This document shows positions 19,784 through 28,331 of a stretch of 64,000 nt of DNA, piece after piece. Within the stretch, counting starts at the first letter, position 1. The number at the start of each line of letters is the position of its first letter. Under the pieces are notes generated by a model. The model saw nothing but the letters and a program-made list of their open reading frames with translations. It was not told where the DNA came from and made no database searches. This DNA is from Mycobacteriales bacterium (GTDB lineage Bacteria > Actinomycetota > Actinomycetes > Mycobacteriales > SCTD01): the NCBI GenBank assembly GCA_040902655.1, contig JBBDWV010000044.1:1-64000 (forward strand), read 5' to 3'. Both the position numbers and the translations under genes were made by a program.

Positions 19784-20497
19784 TCAGGGCGAGGCGGGTG
19801 GCGGGGTCAGGCGGGTGCCGGGCTGGATCACGTCGGGGTCGTCGCCGACGGCTTCGCGGTTGGCCGCCCACCAGGAGGGCCAGGCCTGGGCAATCTCGGC
19901 ATTGCTGGGCGCTGCGCCACCGCGCCTCCTCAGGTCCTGCGCGGCCAGCCTCCAGAGCGAGTCGCCCGGGCGTACGACGACCGGGCCGGCAGCAGTGGCC
20001 GCGCCCCAGTCGAGGCTGACGCCCGGGACAGCGGCCGGGACGACGCCCGGCCCGCCGAGGGCGTCCGGGGCGGCGTCCGGGACGGCCGGCGCGCGGGGGG
20101 CAACTGGAGCGCCGGGTGCGGCGACCGCCGGAGGGGCGCCGCACATCCCGAGCGCCACGGTGAGACCGAGCGTGACCTCGACCGCCCGGCACACCGCGGT
20201 GGGGGCGATCCGGCGGGCGGCGGCGGCGAAGGCGCGGCCGGTCAGGCCCGGCAGGTGCCCGCCGGCCGTCAGCGCCACGGTGAGGGCGAGCCAGGTCGTC
20301 AGCCCCCAGGCGAGCAGTGCCAGCAGGGCGACGAGTGGCGCCGTCTGGTCGGTCGCGCTGCCGACCTCACGCAGCTGCTGCACGGCGGCAGTGGGGCCGG
20401 GTGCGGCCACGACGAGCAGCAGTCCGGCGGTAAGGGTGCCGAGCGCGACCGCGCGGCGGGTCGGGCGGCGGGTCGGACGGCGTGTCCTGGTGTTCAT
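19784..20497 (-). CDS. LysM domain membrane protein
   Basis: The 237-residue protein starts MNTRTRRPTRRPTRR and has a hydrophobic segment at about 16-35, two more around 65-85 and 115-130, and an Ala/Pro-rich linker. A C-terminal LysM domain follows (VVVRPGDSLWRLAAQDL ... IQPGTRL). LysM domains bind peptidoglycan, so this domain is probably outside the membrane. The ATG at 20497 follows GGGGGACAC. An upstream in-frame ATG at 20554 would add residues from an AT-rich promoter region and is unlikely. It is likely in an operon with the Rv3235-family gene. Confidence 0.85.
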   Translation of the reverse strand: MNTRTRRPTRRPTRRAVALGTLTAGLLLVVAAPGPTAAVQQLREVGSATDQTAPLVALLALLAWGLTTWLALTVALTAGGHLPGLTGRAFAAAARRIAPTAVCRAVEVTLGLTVALGMCGAPPAVAAPGAPVAPRAPAVPDAAPDALGGPGVVPAAVPGVSLDWGAATAAGPVVVRPGDSLWRLAAQDLRRRGGAAPSNAEIAQAWPSWWAANREAVGDDPDVIQPGTRLTPPPASP

Positions 20498-20609
20498 GTG
20501 TCCCCCGCCCGTGTATACGTTCGTTTGTGTGCGTTTGATGTTATAAACCTTCATCTACAATGGGTCAACACAGGTTGCGCCGCATCGGTTCAGCAGTCAG
20601 GGTGTGTCC
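20498..20609. promoter_or_regulatory. AT-rich divergent promoter region
   Basis: This spacer between the LysM gene and a rightward gene is markedly AT-rich for this genome. Rightward, TTGATG (20535-20540) and TACAAT (20556-20561) are spaced by 15 bp, a possible short-spacer promoter. Leftward, TATAAC- and TATACA-like sequences occur. The composition could suit a nucleoid-associated or BldC-type regulator; that is speculation. Confidence 0.4.
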
Positions 20610-21161
20610 ATGCGCTGGCAGCGGTTGTTCGAGGACTTGGAGGCGCAGTTCGACGCCGCACGGACGGCGGAGTTGGCCGGGGAGGTGGCCGAGCGCACCC
20701 GGCGGGAGGCGGCGCTGCTGCGCCTGGCCGACCGGCTGCGGCCTGCCGTCGGCGCCTCTGTCGTGGTGACCCTGCCGGGAGTCGGGCTGCTGCGTGGGCA
20801 GCTGCTCGATGCCGGCACCGACTGGCTGCTGCTGGAGGAGCCGGGTGTTCGGGAGGTGCTGGTGCCGCTGGCGGCGGTGCTCGGCGTGACGGGAGTGGGG
20901 GCGCGCTCCGCCGCCCCGGACCACAGTCCGGTGACCAGGCGCCTGGACCTGCGGTGGGCGCTGCGTGGCCTGGCGAGAAGTCGTACCGGCGTCAGCCTCG
21001 GCCTGGTCGACGGTTCGGTGGTGACCGGCACGCTGGACCGCGTCGGCGTGGATCACCTGGACCTGGCCGAGCACGCCGCGGGGGAGGCGCGCCGGGCGGG
21101 CGCGGTCCGTCAGGTCAGGCTGGTGCCGCTGACGGCGATCGCTGTGGTGCGCAGCGACTGA
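20610..21161 (+). CDS. Conserved actinobacterial protein of unknown function
   Basis: The 183-residue product begins [17 protein letters not shown], with a helical N-terminal 50 residues. Two similar beta-rich stretches follow ([22 protein letters not shown] and [22 protein letters not shown]), which look like a repeated small barrel. I do not recognise a named function. The ATG follows AGGG by 7 nt; a GTG six bases earlier is possible. It converges on the BldC-like gene across 12 bp. Confidence 0.75.
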   Translation: MRWQRLFEDLEAQFDAARTAELAGEVAERTRREAALLRLADRLRPAVGASVVVTLPGVGLLRGQLLDAGTDWLLLEEPGVREVLVPLAAVLGVTGVGARSAAPDHSPVTRRLDLRWALRGLARSRTGVSLGLVDGSVVTGTLDRVGVDHLDLAEHAAGEARRAGAVRQVRLVPLTAIAVVRSD

Positions 21162-21179
21162 TCGCCCCGGTGGTCAGTC
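21156..21179. terminator. Palindrome spanning convergent stop codons
   Basis: GACTGA at 21156-21161 pairs with TCAGTC at 21174-21179 across 12 nt. Each arm contains one of the two convergent TGA stops. It is a short candidate bidirectional terminator. Confidence 0.4.
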
Positions 21180-21410
21180 CTCGACGAGCTCACCGTCTCG
21201 TGCCTGCTGGGTGCTGAGGAAGGCCCGCGTCTCGGCGTAGCAGCGCTGGATGTACTCCTCGAGTGCGGACCGTTCCACTCGCCACTGCCCGCGCCCGCCG
21301 ATCTTGATGGCCGGCAGCTCGCCGGACCGGACCAGCGCGTAGGTCTGGGAGGAGGAGATGTTCAGGACCTCCGCCACGTCGGTGAGCTGCAGGAAGCGCC
21401 CGGCAGCCAT
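21174..21410 (-). CDS. bldC: BldC-like MerR-type DNA-binding protein
   Basis: This 78-residue protein is a single MerR-like winged-helix domain (FLQLTDVAEVLNISSSQTYALV, then GELPAIKIGGRGQWRVERSALEEYI). It closely resembles Streptomyces BldC, which binds direct repeats cooperatively and controls development. The ATG is preceded by GAGGAGGG. The frame is open further upstream but without conserved sequence. It diverges from the SAF/CpaE-like pair by about 230 bp. Excisionase-family proteins share the fold, but no phage genes are near. Confidence 0.85.
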   Translation of the reverse strand: MAAGRFLQLTDVAEVLNISSSQTYALVRSGELPAIKIGGRGQWRVERSALEEYIQRCYAETRAFLSTQQARDGELVED

Positions 21411-21638
21411 GGAGCCCTCCTCGATCGTCGGTGAAGCGGGCCTGCCCGCTCCCCCGAGTCTGGCACCGTCCGTTCCGTGCCGGGCAGATTGTCCACAGCA
21501 GCTGTACGACTCGGCGACCGGGACCGGGACAGCTCGCCTCCCGGTGGCGGCCTGTGGACACGGCTGCGGGGATGCTGCCGGTAGGACACCATGTGCGGCG
21601 CCCCCGGCCGCGCCGGGCGCGCAGACCCAGGAGGAGCG

Positions 21639-22388
21639 TTGTCCGACACCCCCTCCTCGCCCCCGGCGAGCCGGCTGTCCAGCCCCGGGTGGCTCGACAG
21701 CCGGCTGGTGCTCGGCGTGCTGCTCGTGCTGGTCAGCGTGGTGGTGGGCGCGCGCGTGCTGTCCTCCGCGGACCGCAGCACCCTGGTCTACGCCGCCGCC
21801 AGGGACCTCACCGCCGGCAGTGTGCTCGGTGAGAAGGACCTGACCCCGGTGCGGGTTCGGCTGTTCGAGAACGCCGCTGCCTACGTCGGCGTCGCGGACG
21901 ACCGGAGCCCCAGCGGGCTGGTCCTGCGCCGTGCCGTCGGGAGCGGCGAGCTGTTGCCGCTCGAAGCGCTCGTCGTCCCGGGGGAGGATGTGGACTACCG
22001 CCTGGTCACCGTGCCCGTCGACGTCGGCCACGCCCCGCCAGGGCTGGCCGCGAACGCCCAGGTGGACGTCTGGGTCACGCCGGACCGCCGCAGCCGGGAC
22101 GATGCCGCGGCAGCAGGGGGCGGGCCGGCGGGTCCGGCGACCGTGCGTCCGCTGGAGCTGCGCGGCGCCCAGCTGGTCCTGCAGGGTGTGACGGTGCTCG
22201 AGGTGCGGTCCGACGGCGCCGGCTTCAGCGGGTCCACGGCCGTCCCGTTCGTCCTGCAGGTCCGCCCGAGCGAGGTCTCCGCGCTGGTCTCCGCGATGTC
22301 GCTCGGGCGCATCGACCTCGTCCGGCTACCGCGCGCGGCCGAGTCGTCGGGCCGGCTCGAGCCGGTAGCCGGGTCCGGAGCGGGCTGA
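21639..22388 (+). CDS. SAF domain protein (RcpC/CpaB-like)
   Basis: The 249-residue protein has one N-terminal membrane helix (LVLGVLLVLVSVVVGARVL) followed by a SAF domain (VYAAARDLTAGSVLGEKDLTPVRVRL ... GLVLRRAVGSGELL). This arrangement is that of CpaB/RcpC proteins of Tad pili. I chose the TTG at 21639, preceded by AGGAGG with a 4-nt spacer; the frame is open upstream without conserved sequence. The stop overlaps the next gene's ATG. The usual Tad secretion ATPase and pilin genes do not follow. Confidence 0.8.
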   Translation: MSDTPSSPPASRLSSPGWLDSRLVLGVLLVLVSVVVGARVLSSADRSTLVYAAARDLTAGSVLGEKDLTPVRVRLFENAAAYVGVADDRSPSGLVLRRAVGSGELLPLEALVVPGEDVDYRLVTVPVDVGHAPPGLAANAQVDVWVTPDRRSRDDAAAAGGGPAGPATVRPLELRGAQLVLQGVTVLEVRSDGAGFSGSTAVPFVLQVRPSEVSALVSAMSLGRIDLVRLPRAAESSGRLEPVAGSGAG

Positions 22389-23695
22389 TGGCGGTCCCCG
22401 TACTCACCGCCGTCAGTGATGCCCGTTGGGAGGCTTCGCTCGTCGCCGCGCTGGAGCGTGGCGACCTCGGCGTCTCGGTCGTCCGGCGCTGCGTCGACCT
22501 GGCCGACCTGCTGGCGACCGCCGCGACGGGCCAGGCGCGGGCGGCGCTGCTCTCGGCTGACCTGCGCCGGCTCGATCGTGACGGGCTCGGCCGGCTGGCG
22601 GTTGCCGGTGTCGCCGTCGTCGGACTCGTCCCGCCCGCCGACGAGGGGGCCGAGCGTCGCCTGCGCCAGCTCGGGGTCCTGCACGTCCTGTCCTCGGACA
22701 GCTCGCCGGAGGAGTTGTCTGCCGCCGTCCTGCTCGCCGTGACCTGCGCCGCGGCACCCACCGCGGGTGAGCGGACGGCGCTGGCCGATCCGCGGGCGGC
22801 GTTGCCCGACCTGCCGCCGCCGCCGGAGCCGGTGGACGTCCCGGAGGTCGGTCTCGGCACCGGTCGGATCCTGGCGGTGTGGGGCCCGACCGGCGCACCC
22901 GGCCGGACCACCGTCGCCGTGACCCTCGCCGGCGAGCTGGCCGCGCTGGGCCGTCCGACGATGCTCATCGACGCCGACGTCTACGGCGGAGCCGTCGCGC
23001 AGGTGCTCGGCCTGCTCGACGAGGCGCCCGGGTTGGCTGCGTCCTGCCGCCTGGCCAACAACGGGATGCTCGACCTCGCCGCGCTGGCCGGGCTCGCCCG
23101 CACCGTCAGCCCCACGCTGCGGGTGCTGTCCGGCATCGCGCGGGCCGACCGCTGGACCGAGCTGCGACCGGCCGCCCTGGAGGTCGTGCTCGAGGTGTGC
23201 CGCTCGTTGACGCCGGTCACCGTCGTGGACTGCGGCTTCGCCCTCGAGCAGGACGAGGAGCTCGCGTACGACACGGCAGCCCCGCGCCGCAACGGTGCGA
23301 CGCTCACCGTGCTGGAGGCCGCCGACACCGTCTACGCAGTCGGCGCGGCCGACCCGGTCGGCCTGCAGCGGCTCGTCCGCGGGCTGGCCGAGCTCGCCGA
23401 CGCCGTTCCCGGCATTGCGCCTGTGGTCGTCGTGAACAAGCTGCGCGGCGGCGTGATCCCCGGCAACGCCGAGCAGGAGATCCGTGGCGCACTGGCCCGC
23501 TACGCCGGCGTCACCGACCTCGTCTTCGTGCCGGCGGACGTGGCGGGGCTGGACACCGCGCTGGCCGGCGGCCGGATCCTGGCGGAGGCGGTGCCCGCCT
23601 CACCGGCCCGGCTGGCGCTCGCGGGTGTCGCGGCCTCGCTGCTGGGCGTTCCGCGGCCGGCCAAGCCCCGGCGCCGGATCCTCGGTCGTCGTTGA
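22388..23695 (+). CDS. CpaE/MinD-like ATPase with atypical P-loop
   Basis: The 435-residue protein has a receiver-like N-terminal region and a C-terminal MinD/ParA-like ATPase domain. The P-loop reads WGPTGAPGRTTVAVTLA. It lacks the signature first Lys of MinD proteins and has Arg where the catalytic Lys of GK(T/S) is expected, so ATP turnover may be altered. The switch region MLIDADVYGG is conserved. It is coupled to the SAF gene through a TGATG overlap. A role in positioning an envelope or pilus-like complex is possible but unproven. Confidence 0.8.
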   Translation: MAVPVLTAVSDARWEASLVAALERGDLGVSVVRRCVDLADLLATAATGQARAALLSADLRRLDRDGLGRLAVAGVAVVGLVPPADEGAERRLRQLGVLHVLSSDSSPEELSAAVLLAVTCAAAPTAGERTALADPRAALPDLPPPPEPVDVPEVGLGTGRILAVWGPTGAPGRTTVAVTLAGELAALGRPTMLIDADVYGGAVAQVLGLLDEAPGLAASCRLANNGMLDLAALAGLARTVSPTLRVLSGIARADRWTELRPAALEVVLEVCRSLTPVTVVDCGFALEQDEELAYDTAAPRRNGATLTVLEAADTVYAVGAADPVGLQRLVRGLAELADAVPGIAPVVVVNKLRGGVIPGNAEQEIRGALARYAGVTDLVFVPADVAGLDTALAGGRILAEAVPASPARLALAGVAASLLGVPRPAKPRRRILGRR

Positions 23696-23719
23696 GTTCG
23701 GCGCGGTCGCGTCGCACGG

Positions 23720-24619
23720 TCACGGGAAGGTGTTGGCGCGGGGGAGCAGGGCCGGGACGTCATGACCGAGTTGGTCGGTGAGGAAGCTGGCGGTGGGCAG
23801 CAGGGCGGGCAGGTCGATGCCGGTGCGCATCCCCATGCGGTGGAGTAGGTAGAGGAGGTCGTCGGTGGCGATGTTGCCGGTGGCGGCGGGGGCGAACGGG
23901 CAGCCGCCGATGCCGCCGGCGCTGGCGTCGAGCACGGTCACGCCGGTGTCGACGGCGGCGACGGCGTTGGCGAAGCCGGTGTTACGGGTGTTGTGGAAGT
24001 GGAAGCGCAGCTGCTGGTCGCCGCCGATGCCGTCGCGGGTGGCGTGGGTCAGGTCGCGGACCTGGGTGGGGACGCCGACACCGATGGTGTCGGCCAGGCA
24101 CAGCTCGTGCACGCCCCAGTGCGCTGACTGCTCGGCCAGCTCGACCACCCGGTCGCGGGAGACCTCGCCCTCGAACGGGCAGCCGAAGGCGGTGGCCAGG
24201 GTCACGGTGGTGAACAGGCCATTGGCGCGGGCCGCGTCCACGACGTCCTCGGCAGCGCGCATCGCCTCCTCGGTGGACATGTTCTGGTTGCGCCGGCTGA
24301 AGGTGTCGCTGACGCAGACCACCACGTTCACCTCGTCGACGCCGGTGGCCAGTGCCCGGTCCAGGCCGCGTCGGTTGAGCACCAGCCCGGCGTAGGAGAC
24401 GCCGTCGACGCGCGGGACCTGCTCTATCACCGCCTCGGCATCGGCCATCGCCGGCACCAGCTTGGGGTGGGCGAACGAGACCGCCTCGATCCGGGTGGTG
24501 CCCGCCGCGACGAGCCGGTGAATCAGCTCCACCTTCGCGCCGGTCGACAGGATCACGCTCTCGTTCTGCAGCCCGTCGCGCGGGCTGACCTCCACGATCG
24601 TGACGTCGGTGACGTTCAC
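23720..24619 (-). CDS. Hydroxymethylglutaryl-CoA lyase
   Basis: This 299-residue TIM-barrel enzyme belongs to the HMG-CoA lyase family, which cleaves HMG-CoA to acetyl-CoA and acetoacetate in leucine breakdown. It has the DGLQNE active-site motif near the N-terminus, the metal ligands in FHFHNTRNTG, and the family signature GGCPFAPAATGN with the catalytic Cys. I chose GTG 24619, preceded by GGAGGGGCA. Related lyases act on similar 3-hydroxy-3-methyl acyl-CoAs, so the substrate is not certain. No other leucine genes are adjacent. Confidence 0.9.
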   Translation of the reverse strand: MNVTDVTIVEVSPRDGLQNESVILSTGAKVELIHRLVAAGTTRIEAVSFAHPKLVPAMADAEAVIEQVPRVDGVSYAGLVLNRRGLDRALATGVDEVNVVVCVSDTFSRRNQNMSTEEAMRAAEDVVDAARANGLFTTVTLATAFGCPFEGEVSRDRVVELAEQSAHWGVHELCLADTIGVGVPTQVRDLTHATRDGIGGDQQLRFHFHNTRNTGFANAVAAVDTGVTVLDASAGGIGGCPFAPAATGNIATDDLLYLLHRMGMRTGIDLPALLPTASFLTDQLGHDVPALLPRANTFP

Positions 24620-25054
24620 TGCCCCTCCACTGGTCGCGCCGACGGACTGATTGCCCCCCGACTGGCGCCTTCCGACCGGCCCCGGCGCACGACCGGCACG
24701 CGCCCTCCGGCGGGCCTTTTCTGACGCTCGATGTCCAGGCGGAGGCGAGGCGGCCACGCTACGGGCCGGCGCTCAGCCGCAACAGCCGCGAAGCGCTCCC
24801 GTACGACCGGCGAGCGCAGGCCGGCCGGTCGCACTCGTCGCTGTCCGTCCAGGGCGGACGGTGGTCGCGGCCAGGTCTTCGGTATTGCGCAGGTCACACC
24901 ACGTGTGTAGCCTGCTCCACGCTGCGGATGTCGAGTCCACTGAGTGGATGCGACTCGTAGCTGAGGAAGACGGGGTGTAGCCCGCTCGCGACTGTGCAGC
25001 GGCCTACGCCCCGCGACACGTCTCACGACATCGATCCCTTGGAGAGGGGACAAC
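24620..25054. other. 435-bp intergenic region before the first TRAP operon
   Basis: No convincing gene is seen here. Open frames on both strands lack family motifs and continue into neighbours. The right third carries the promoter and tandem operator of the TRAP operon, listed separately. The last part has a GGAGAGGGG ribosome-binding site for dctP. Confidence 0.6.
24885..24948 (+). promoter_or_regulatory. TRAP operon promoter with tandem IclR-type operators
   Basis: TTGCGC (24885-24890) and TAGCCT (24908-24913) are spaced by 17 bp. Two nucleotides after the -10 box begin two copies of TCCAC-N3-GYGGA, 20 bp apart (24916-24928 and 24936-24948). The same layout, with the same -10-to-operator spacing, occurs upstream of the iclR gene near 39.6 kb. 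The position over the transcription start suggests repression. Confidence 0.7.
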
Positions 25055-26191
25055 ATGCCGGGTAGCAAGAGCTCTAAGGGCCGGCTCCCACGGGTGCGGT
25101 GGACGGCGGCTCTGGCGGTCCTGCCGCTGCTGGCTGCCGCCTGTGGCGGGGGCACGGGTGGGCAGTCCGGTGACGGACGGTCTGTCAAGCTGGCGTATGC
25201 CAGCCCGCTCCCGAAAGGTGGGCTCAACTACGGTTTCGACTGGTGGGCCGACGAGGTCGAGAAGCGCACCGACGGGCAGGTGACGTTCGAGCGGCACTAC
25301 GCCGGGTCCATGTTCGGCGTGCAGGAGACCTTCGCCGCGCTCGGTGACGGGCGGGTCGACGTCGGCTGGCTCGGTTCGGCCTTCTTCCCCGCCGAGCTGC
25401 CGTTGTTCAGCATCGCCGGTGTCCCGTTCCAGACCGACCACCCGCTGGGTCAGGCAGGCGCCTTCTACGAGCTGTGGAAGAGCAACGAGGCGTTTCAGTC
25501 GGAGTGGGAGGAGCACGGCGTCCGGCCGATCATCTTCCAGCCGTGGTCGGGCGGCGTGATGGGAACCAAGAAGCCCATGGACAGCATCGACAAGCTGAAG
25601 GGTCTCCGTCTCCGGACGGTCGGTTTCGTCGCTCCGGCCATGAGCGAGCTGGGGGTGGAAACGGTCGCCATCCCGACCGAGGAGCTCTACGAGGCGATAC
25701 AGCGTGGGGTCGTCGACGGATACGCCCCCTTCTCGTTCGACCGCTCCATCGTCGACGCCGGCGTGACGGATGTCGCGCCGTACACGCTCGACCTGCGTAT
25801 CGGCCACTACGCGCAGGCGCCGATCGCCATGAGTCAGCAGACCTGGTCCAAGCTGCCCGAGGATGTCCAGAAGGTCCTGACCGAGGTCGCGGAGGAGTTC
25901 ATGTTCGAGCAGGCCCTCGACCTGTACACCCAGCAGCAGACCGAGACGTGCGACCACATCCTGCAGAACGGCGGCACGGTGACCCGGTTCAGTGATGCGC
26001 AGCGGGACGAGCTCGAGAAGCGCGTCAAGAACGTCTCGCTCGAGACGTGGCTCGGGAACACCAAGAAGCAGGGTGTCGACCAGCAGGTGGTGGAGGAGTT
26101 CCGCGAGCAGTTCCTGGCCGAGCACGACAGGATCGCGTCCGAGGTGGACTACGAGCCGGGCGCCGAGGCGTGCGCCAGCCGTAAGCAGTAG
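25055..26191 (+). CDS. dctP: TRAP transporter solute-binding lipoprotein (DctP family)
   Basis: This is an extracytoplasmic solute receptor of a TRAP transporter. The 378-residue protein has a lipobox ending LLAAAC, so it is probably a lipoprotein. A DctP fold follows, with recognisable segments FERHYAGSMFGVQETFAALGDGRVDVGW and KGLRLRTVGFVAPAMSELG. The Arg in RLRTVG corresponds to the residue that usually binds the substrate carboxylate, so an organic acid is expected. It heads a dctP-dctQ-dctM operon under the tandem operator. The substrate cannot be read from sequence. Confidence 0.92.
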   Translation: MPGSKSSKGRLPRVRWTAALAVLPLLAAACGGGTGGQSGDGRSVKLAYASPLPKGGLNYGFDWWADEVEKRTDGQVTFERHYAGSMFGVQETFAALGDGRVDVGWLGSAFFPAELPLFSIAGVPFQTDHPLGQAGAFYELWKSNEAFQSEWEEHGVRPIIFQPWSGGVMGTKKPMDSIDKLKGLRLRTVGFVAPAMSELGVETVAIPTEELYEAIQRGVVDGYAPFSFDRSIVDAGVTDVAPYTLDLRIGHYAQAPIAMSQQTWSKLPEDVQKVLTEVAEEFMFEQALDLYTQQQTETCDHILQNGGTVTRFSDAQRDELEKRVKNVSLETWLGNTKKQGVDQQVVEEFREQFLAEHDRIASEVDYEPGAEACASRKQ

Positions 26192-26214
26192 CCATCATCG
26201 ATCTGCGGGCACGG

Positions 26215-26250
26215 CGAGGACGGGAGCGCGGCGAGGCGCTCCCGTCCTCG
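26215..26250 (+). terminator. 14-bp hairpin between dctP and dctQ
   Basis: CGAGGACGGGAGCG pairs perfectly with CGCTCCCGTCCTCG around an 8-nt loop, 24 bp after dctP. Its place inside the operon suggests partial termination or mRNA protection, which would raise receptor levels above those of the membrane subunits. Confidence 0.65.
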
Positions 26251-26300
26251 TCTCCGCGCAGTCGCCGCCTCACCACATCGGCCGAGAGGACCGACCCACG

Positions 26301-26852
26301 ATGACCAGAGTTGTCCAGCGGGCCTTGAGCGGCATCGCCATCACGATGAACGTGCTCGCCGGTGCGATGCTGCTGTACCTGATCCTCAGCGCGGCTGTCG
26401 ACGTCGTCGTCCGTGCCCTCACCGGACGTGGAATTCCCGGCTCCATCGAGTACGGGGAGGTCGCCCTGGTGATGCTGGCCTTCCTCAGTCTGGCCCGCAC
26501 GCAGCAGAAGGACGGGCACGTGACGGTCGACCTCCTCACCAGCCGGCTGCCCCGGCGGACGGCCGCCGGTCTGGAACTGGTGGGCATGTCCGTGGCCCTG
26601 GTGTTCCTGATCTGGATGACCTGGGCGAGCTACGAGCAGGCGGTCGTGTCGGTCGCGCGCGGCGAGTACCGGTTCGGGACGGTGAGCGCTCCGGTATGGC
26701 CGGCGCGTGTCGCGATCGCGGCCAGCCTGGCGGCCCTGGTCGGCGTCATCGCCGTCCACCTGGTGCGGCTGTTCCTCGAGCTTCGCGGGCGGTCGGGCAG
26801 GGCTGCCGACCTGGAGCCGCCGCCACTGCATGCGGACGAGAAGGCGCTGTGA
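26301..26852 (+). CDS. dctQ: TRAP transporter small membrane subunit (DctQ family)
   Basis: This 183-residue protein has four hydrophobic helices. It carries the DctQ pattern around GSIEYGEVALVMLAFLSLARTQQKDGHVTVDLL. It should pair with the large subunit encoded downstream. I chose the ATG at 26301 (MTRVVQRALSGIAITMNVLAG), where the first helix begins. The gene lies 109 bp after dctP, beyond an intercistronic hairpin. Confidence 0.9.
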   Translation: MTRVVQRALSGIAITMNVLAGAMLLYLILSAAVDVVVRALTGRGIPGSIEYGEVALVMLAFLSLARTQQKDGHVTVDLLTSRLPRRTAAGLELVGMSVALVFLIWMTWASYEQAVVSVARGEYRFGTVSAPVWPARVAIAASLAALVGVIAVHLVRLFLELRGRSGRAADLEPPPLHADEKAL

Positions 26853-26905
26853 CCGTGGCCGCCCGCCGCCAGAACCACCACTGAGAAAGCGACAGAGAAA
26901 ACAAC

Positions 26906-28312
26906 ATGGACCCGATCGCAGCCACCGTCATCGCCTTCGTGGTGCTGTTGGCCTTTCTTGCGTGCCGCGTGCCCGTCGCTATCGGTCTGCTCGCCAGCGG
27001 CGCCCTGGGCTTGTTCCTGCTCCGCGGGTTCAGCTTCGCCGAGGGGACCCTCGGGCGACTGCCTTACCAGACACCTTCCCGGTACGTGCTGGTCGTGATC
27101 CCGCTGTTCATCGCGATGGGCGTGTTCGCCAAGCACGGAAGCCTCGCCGAGGACGCCTTCGCGGCGGCGAAGCCGCTGCTGCGCAAGGTGCCCGGCGGGC
27201 TGGGCATCGCCACCATCGCCAGTTGTGCCGGCTTCGGGGCGATCAGCGGTTCCAGCGTCGCGACCGTGGCGTCGGTGGGACCGATCGCCGTCCGCGAGAT
27301 GAAGTCGGAGGGCTACCAGACGTCCTTCGCGGCCGGGATCGTCGGCGCGGCGGGCACGCTGGGCGTGATGATCCCGCCCAGCATCGCGCTGGTGCTGTAC
27401 GGCATCATCACCGGGGAGTCGATCGGCCTGTTGCTGATAGCCGGGATCGTGCCCGGCCTGGTCACCGCAGCGTTCTACTCGGTGGCGATCGTCGGTCGCG
27501 TGCTCGTGAACCCGAGTGTCGGCGGCCGGACGCACCGGCGTGGCCGGAGCGGCGCGGTGACCGAGCATGATTCGTCGCCGGCCGACGTCCGAGCCAGCTC
27601 CGGTAGCGGCTCGACGGCCGTTGCGGTCGTGCCCCGTCTGGGCCTCGCCCAGTTGCTCAGCCTGTCCCGCATCGTCGTGCTCTTCCTCGTCGTCATGGGC
27701 GGCATCTACCTGGGGGTGATGACCACCAGTGAGGCCGCCGCCGTGGGCGCCTCGCTCGCTCTGCTGTTCCTGCTCTATGACGCCTGGCGGGAGCGGCCGG
27801 GCATCTGGCGCACGGTGTCCAGCGCCTTCGGTGAGGCCATCAGCCTGACCAGCATGGTGTTCGCGCTCCTCATCGGTTCGGCCATCTTCACGCTCTTCAT
27901 CGTCACGGCCGGCATTCCGGCGACCTTCACCACGTGGGCGACTGGGCTGACGCTGCCGGCGTGGCTGGTGGTGGCGGTGCTGCTGCTCGCCTTCGTGCCG
28001 CTCGGCATGTTCCTGGATCCGATCTCGATGCTGCTCATCGGCGTCCCGCTCACCTACCCCGTAGTGATGGCGCTGGGGTACGACGGGATCTGGTACGGCA
28101 TCCTCATCGTCAAGATGGTGGAGCTGGCGCTGATCACCCCGCCGGTCGGGCTCAACCCCTACGTCGTCGCCGGTTCGTGCGAAGGGGTGACCGTGTCGCA
28201 GGCATTCCGTGGCGCGTCGTGGTTCTTCGCGCTCGAGCTCGCCACGATCGCGATGTTCTTCGCCTTTCCCGGTCTGGTCACCTGGCTGCCGGAGCTGGTC
28301 GGAAGCCGCTGA
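26906..28312 (+). CDS. dctM: TRAP transporter large permease (DctM family)
   Basis: This 468-residue polytopic permease carries the TRAP DctM signatures PLFIAMGVFAKHG, CAGFGAISGSSVATVASVG, and GTLGVMIPPSIALVLYGIITGESIG, and near the end the second discontinuous helix LALITPPVGLNPYVV. It couples import of the DctP-bound acid to a sodium gradient. A hydrophilic insert of about 40 residues (VNPSVGGRTHRRGRSG onward) sits between the halves and is longer than usual. It is the last gene of the operon and converges on the FMN reductase gene. Confidence 0.92.
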   Translation: MDPIAATVIAFVVLLAFLACRVPVAIGLLASGALGLFLLRGFSFAEGTLGRLPYQTPSRYVLVVIPLFIAMGVFAKHGSLAEDAFAAAKPLLRKVPGGLGIATIASCAGFGAISGSSVATVASVGPIAVREMKSEGYQTSFAAGIVGAAGTLGVMIPPSIALVLYGIITGESIGLLLIAGIVPGLVTAAFYSVAIVGRVLVNPSVGGRTHRRGRSGAVTEHDSSPADVRASSGSGSTAVAVVPRLGLAQLLSLSRIVVLFLVVMGGIYLGVMTTSEAAAVGASLALLFLLYDAWRERPGIWRTVSSAFGEAISLTSMVFALLIGSAIFTLFIVTAGIPATFTTWATGLTLPAWLVVAVLLLAFVPLGMFLDPISMLLIGVPLTYPVVMALGYDGIWYGILIVKMVELALITPPVGLNPYVVAGSCEGVTVSQAFRGASWFFALELATIAMFFAFPGLVTWLPELVGSR

Positions 28313-28331
28313 CGCCAGGTCACACCAGCGG
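28306..28331. terminator. Hairpin between convergent dctM and FMN reductase genes
   Basis: CCGCTG at 28306-28311 pairs with CAGCGG at 28326-28331 over a 14-nt loop that contains both convergent stop codons or their ends. It is a weak candidate terminator. Confidence 0.35.

Noticed and set aside
21174-22031. BldC-like gene as a phage excisionase
   Set aside because: The fold is similar, but there is no integrase, attachment site or phage gene nearby, and the sequence fits BldC.
24651-24980. A 109-codon rightward frame in the gap before the first TRAP operon
   Set aside because: It has no ribosome-binding site or family motif, is Arg/Ala-rich as expected of shadow frames, and overlaps the promoter and tandem operator.
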